A stretch of DNA of 5,301 nucleotides from Selenomonadaceae bacterium (GTDB taxonomy: Bacteria; Bacillota; Negativicutes; Selenomonadales; Selenomonadaceae). The DNA is taken from the NCBI GenBank assembly GCA_017453765.1, contig JAFTEG010000133.1, positions 1 through 5,301 on the forward strand. Direction: 5' to 3'. Made by a program: the position numbers and the translations under genes. The notes under the pieces are model-generated. The model worked only from the letters and a program-made list of their open reading frames with translations, ran no database searches and was not told the DNA's origin. Position 1 is the stretch's first letter; each line of letters opens with the position of its first letter. This document shows, in pieces, positions 4,999 through 5,301 of this stretch.

Positions 4999-5301
4999 CA
5001 GCTGTCCATAACTTTCCATTCGTAGTCGAAGGTGAAGTACGCGCAGGCTTCCACTTTGTCCCAGTTATCGGAAACACGTTGAACCGCGCGTGTCACGTTG
5101 TAATAGGCGTCGGTGTTGGTCAGCAGTACGAAAAATTGATTGTTGCCGTTTTGAGTTACGGCGTCACCGGTGCGCAAGGTCGAATGAAGAATGGAAATGA
5201 ATTGCTCCGCCGCGTCCCTTAAGTTAAAGTCGCCTTCCTTGTGGCGTTTGAGTGAAAAATTTATAAGGCAGGTCGTCTTACTGTAATGTCCGCGCGTACG
5301 C
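4998..5301 (-). CDS. C-terminal fragment, probably a degenerate GGDEF-like domain protein
   Basis: The last 100 residues of a gene that begins beyond the window; the frame is open from 5300 to the TGA at 5000-4998. The layout resembles the second half of a GGDEF domain: a strand (CLINFSL), a helix (LRDAAEQFISILHSTL), then LRTGDAVTQNGNNQFFVLLTNTD, which aligns with the usual L-R-x-x-D-x-x-x-R-x-GGDEF-x-x-LL segment. A helix and a final strand ACAYFTFDYE follow. In place of GGDEF there is NGNNQ, so the catalytic residues are missing and diguanylate cyclase activity is unlikely; a binding or regulatory role is more plausible. The assignment rests on pattern likeness alone and on half the domain. 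Confidence 0.45.
   Translation of the reverse strand, partial: RTRGHYSKTTCLINFSLKRHKEGDFNLRDAAEQFISILHSTLRTGDAVTQNGNNQFFVLLTNTDAYYNVTRAVQRVSDNWDKVEACAYFTFDYEWKVMDS

Overview
All eight protein genes I can support lie on the minus strand, so transcription runs from high to low coordinates. The set is lipopolysaccharide (LPS) transport genes, Shine-Dalgarno sites of the Firmicutes type (a perfect AGGAGG at 1631-1636) and a long multi-repeat LptA. Together these suggest a diderm Firmicute of the class Negativicutes (Selenomonas or Phascolarctobacterium-like). That assignment is inferred from gene style, not from a marker gene.

Layout, in the direction of transcription: (1) 5301-4998, the 3' end of a protein whose tail resembles a degenerate GGDEF domain. 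(2) 4998-4921, a five-unit 16-nt degenerate tandem repeat. (3) 4916-3852, a GT2-family glycosyltransferase that probably uses a TTG start. (4) 3857-3801, a three-unit 19-nt tandem repeat carrying two tiny ORFs, the second ending on the macB start codon. (5) 3789-2572, a MacB-family ABC permease with no ATPase or MacA partner in view. (6) 2532-2496, an intrinsic terminator, followed by a candidate promoter at 2454-2426. (7) 2385-1801, lptC. (8) 1792-1649 and 1623-1459, two small membrane-protein genes of 47 and 54 codons. (9) 1462-344, lptA, overlapping the previous stop by ATGA, with a 54-codon open extension beyond its TAA. (10) 183-119, an imperfect hairpin whose 3' arm is a heptamer array that could form a G-quadruplex on the plus strand. 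(11) 118-1, the N-terminus of lptB.

lptC, the two small ORFs, lptA and lptB look like one operon for the Lpt bridge: LptC anchored in the inner membrane, LptA as the periplasmic bridge, LptB as the cytoplasmic ATPase. The small membrane proteins sit inside it and are the best candidates for something undescribed. The glycosyltransferase and permease upstream are separated from this operon by the terminator. The GT may act on surface glycans, but nothing in the sequence fixes its substrate.

The most unusual structural feature is that three unrelated degenerate tandem arrays (7, 19 and 16 nt) each lie immediately upstream of a start codon (lptB, macB, GT). No RNA gene, CRISPR array or insertion sequence is visible. 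No gap between genes exceeds 300 bases.
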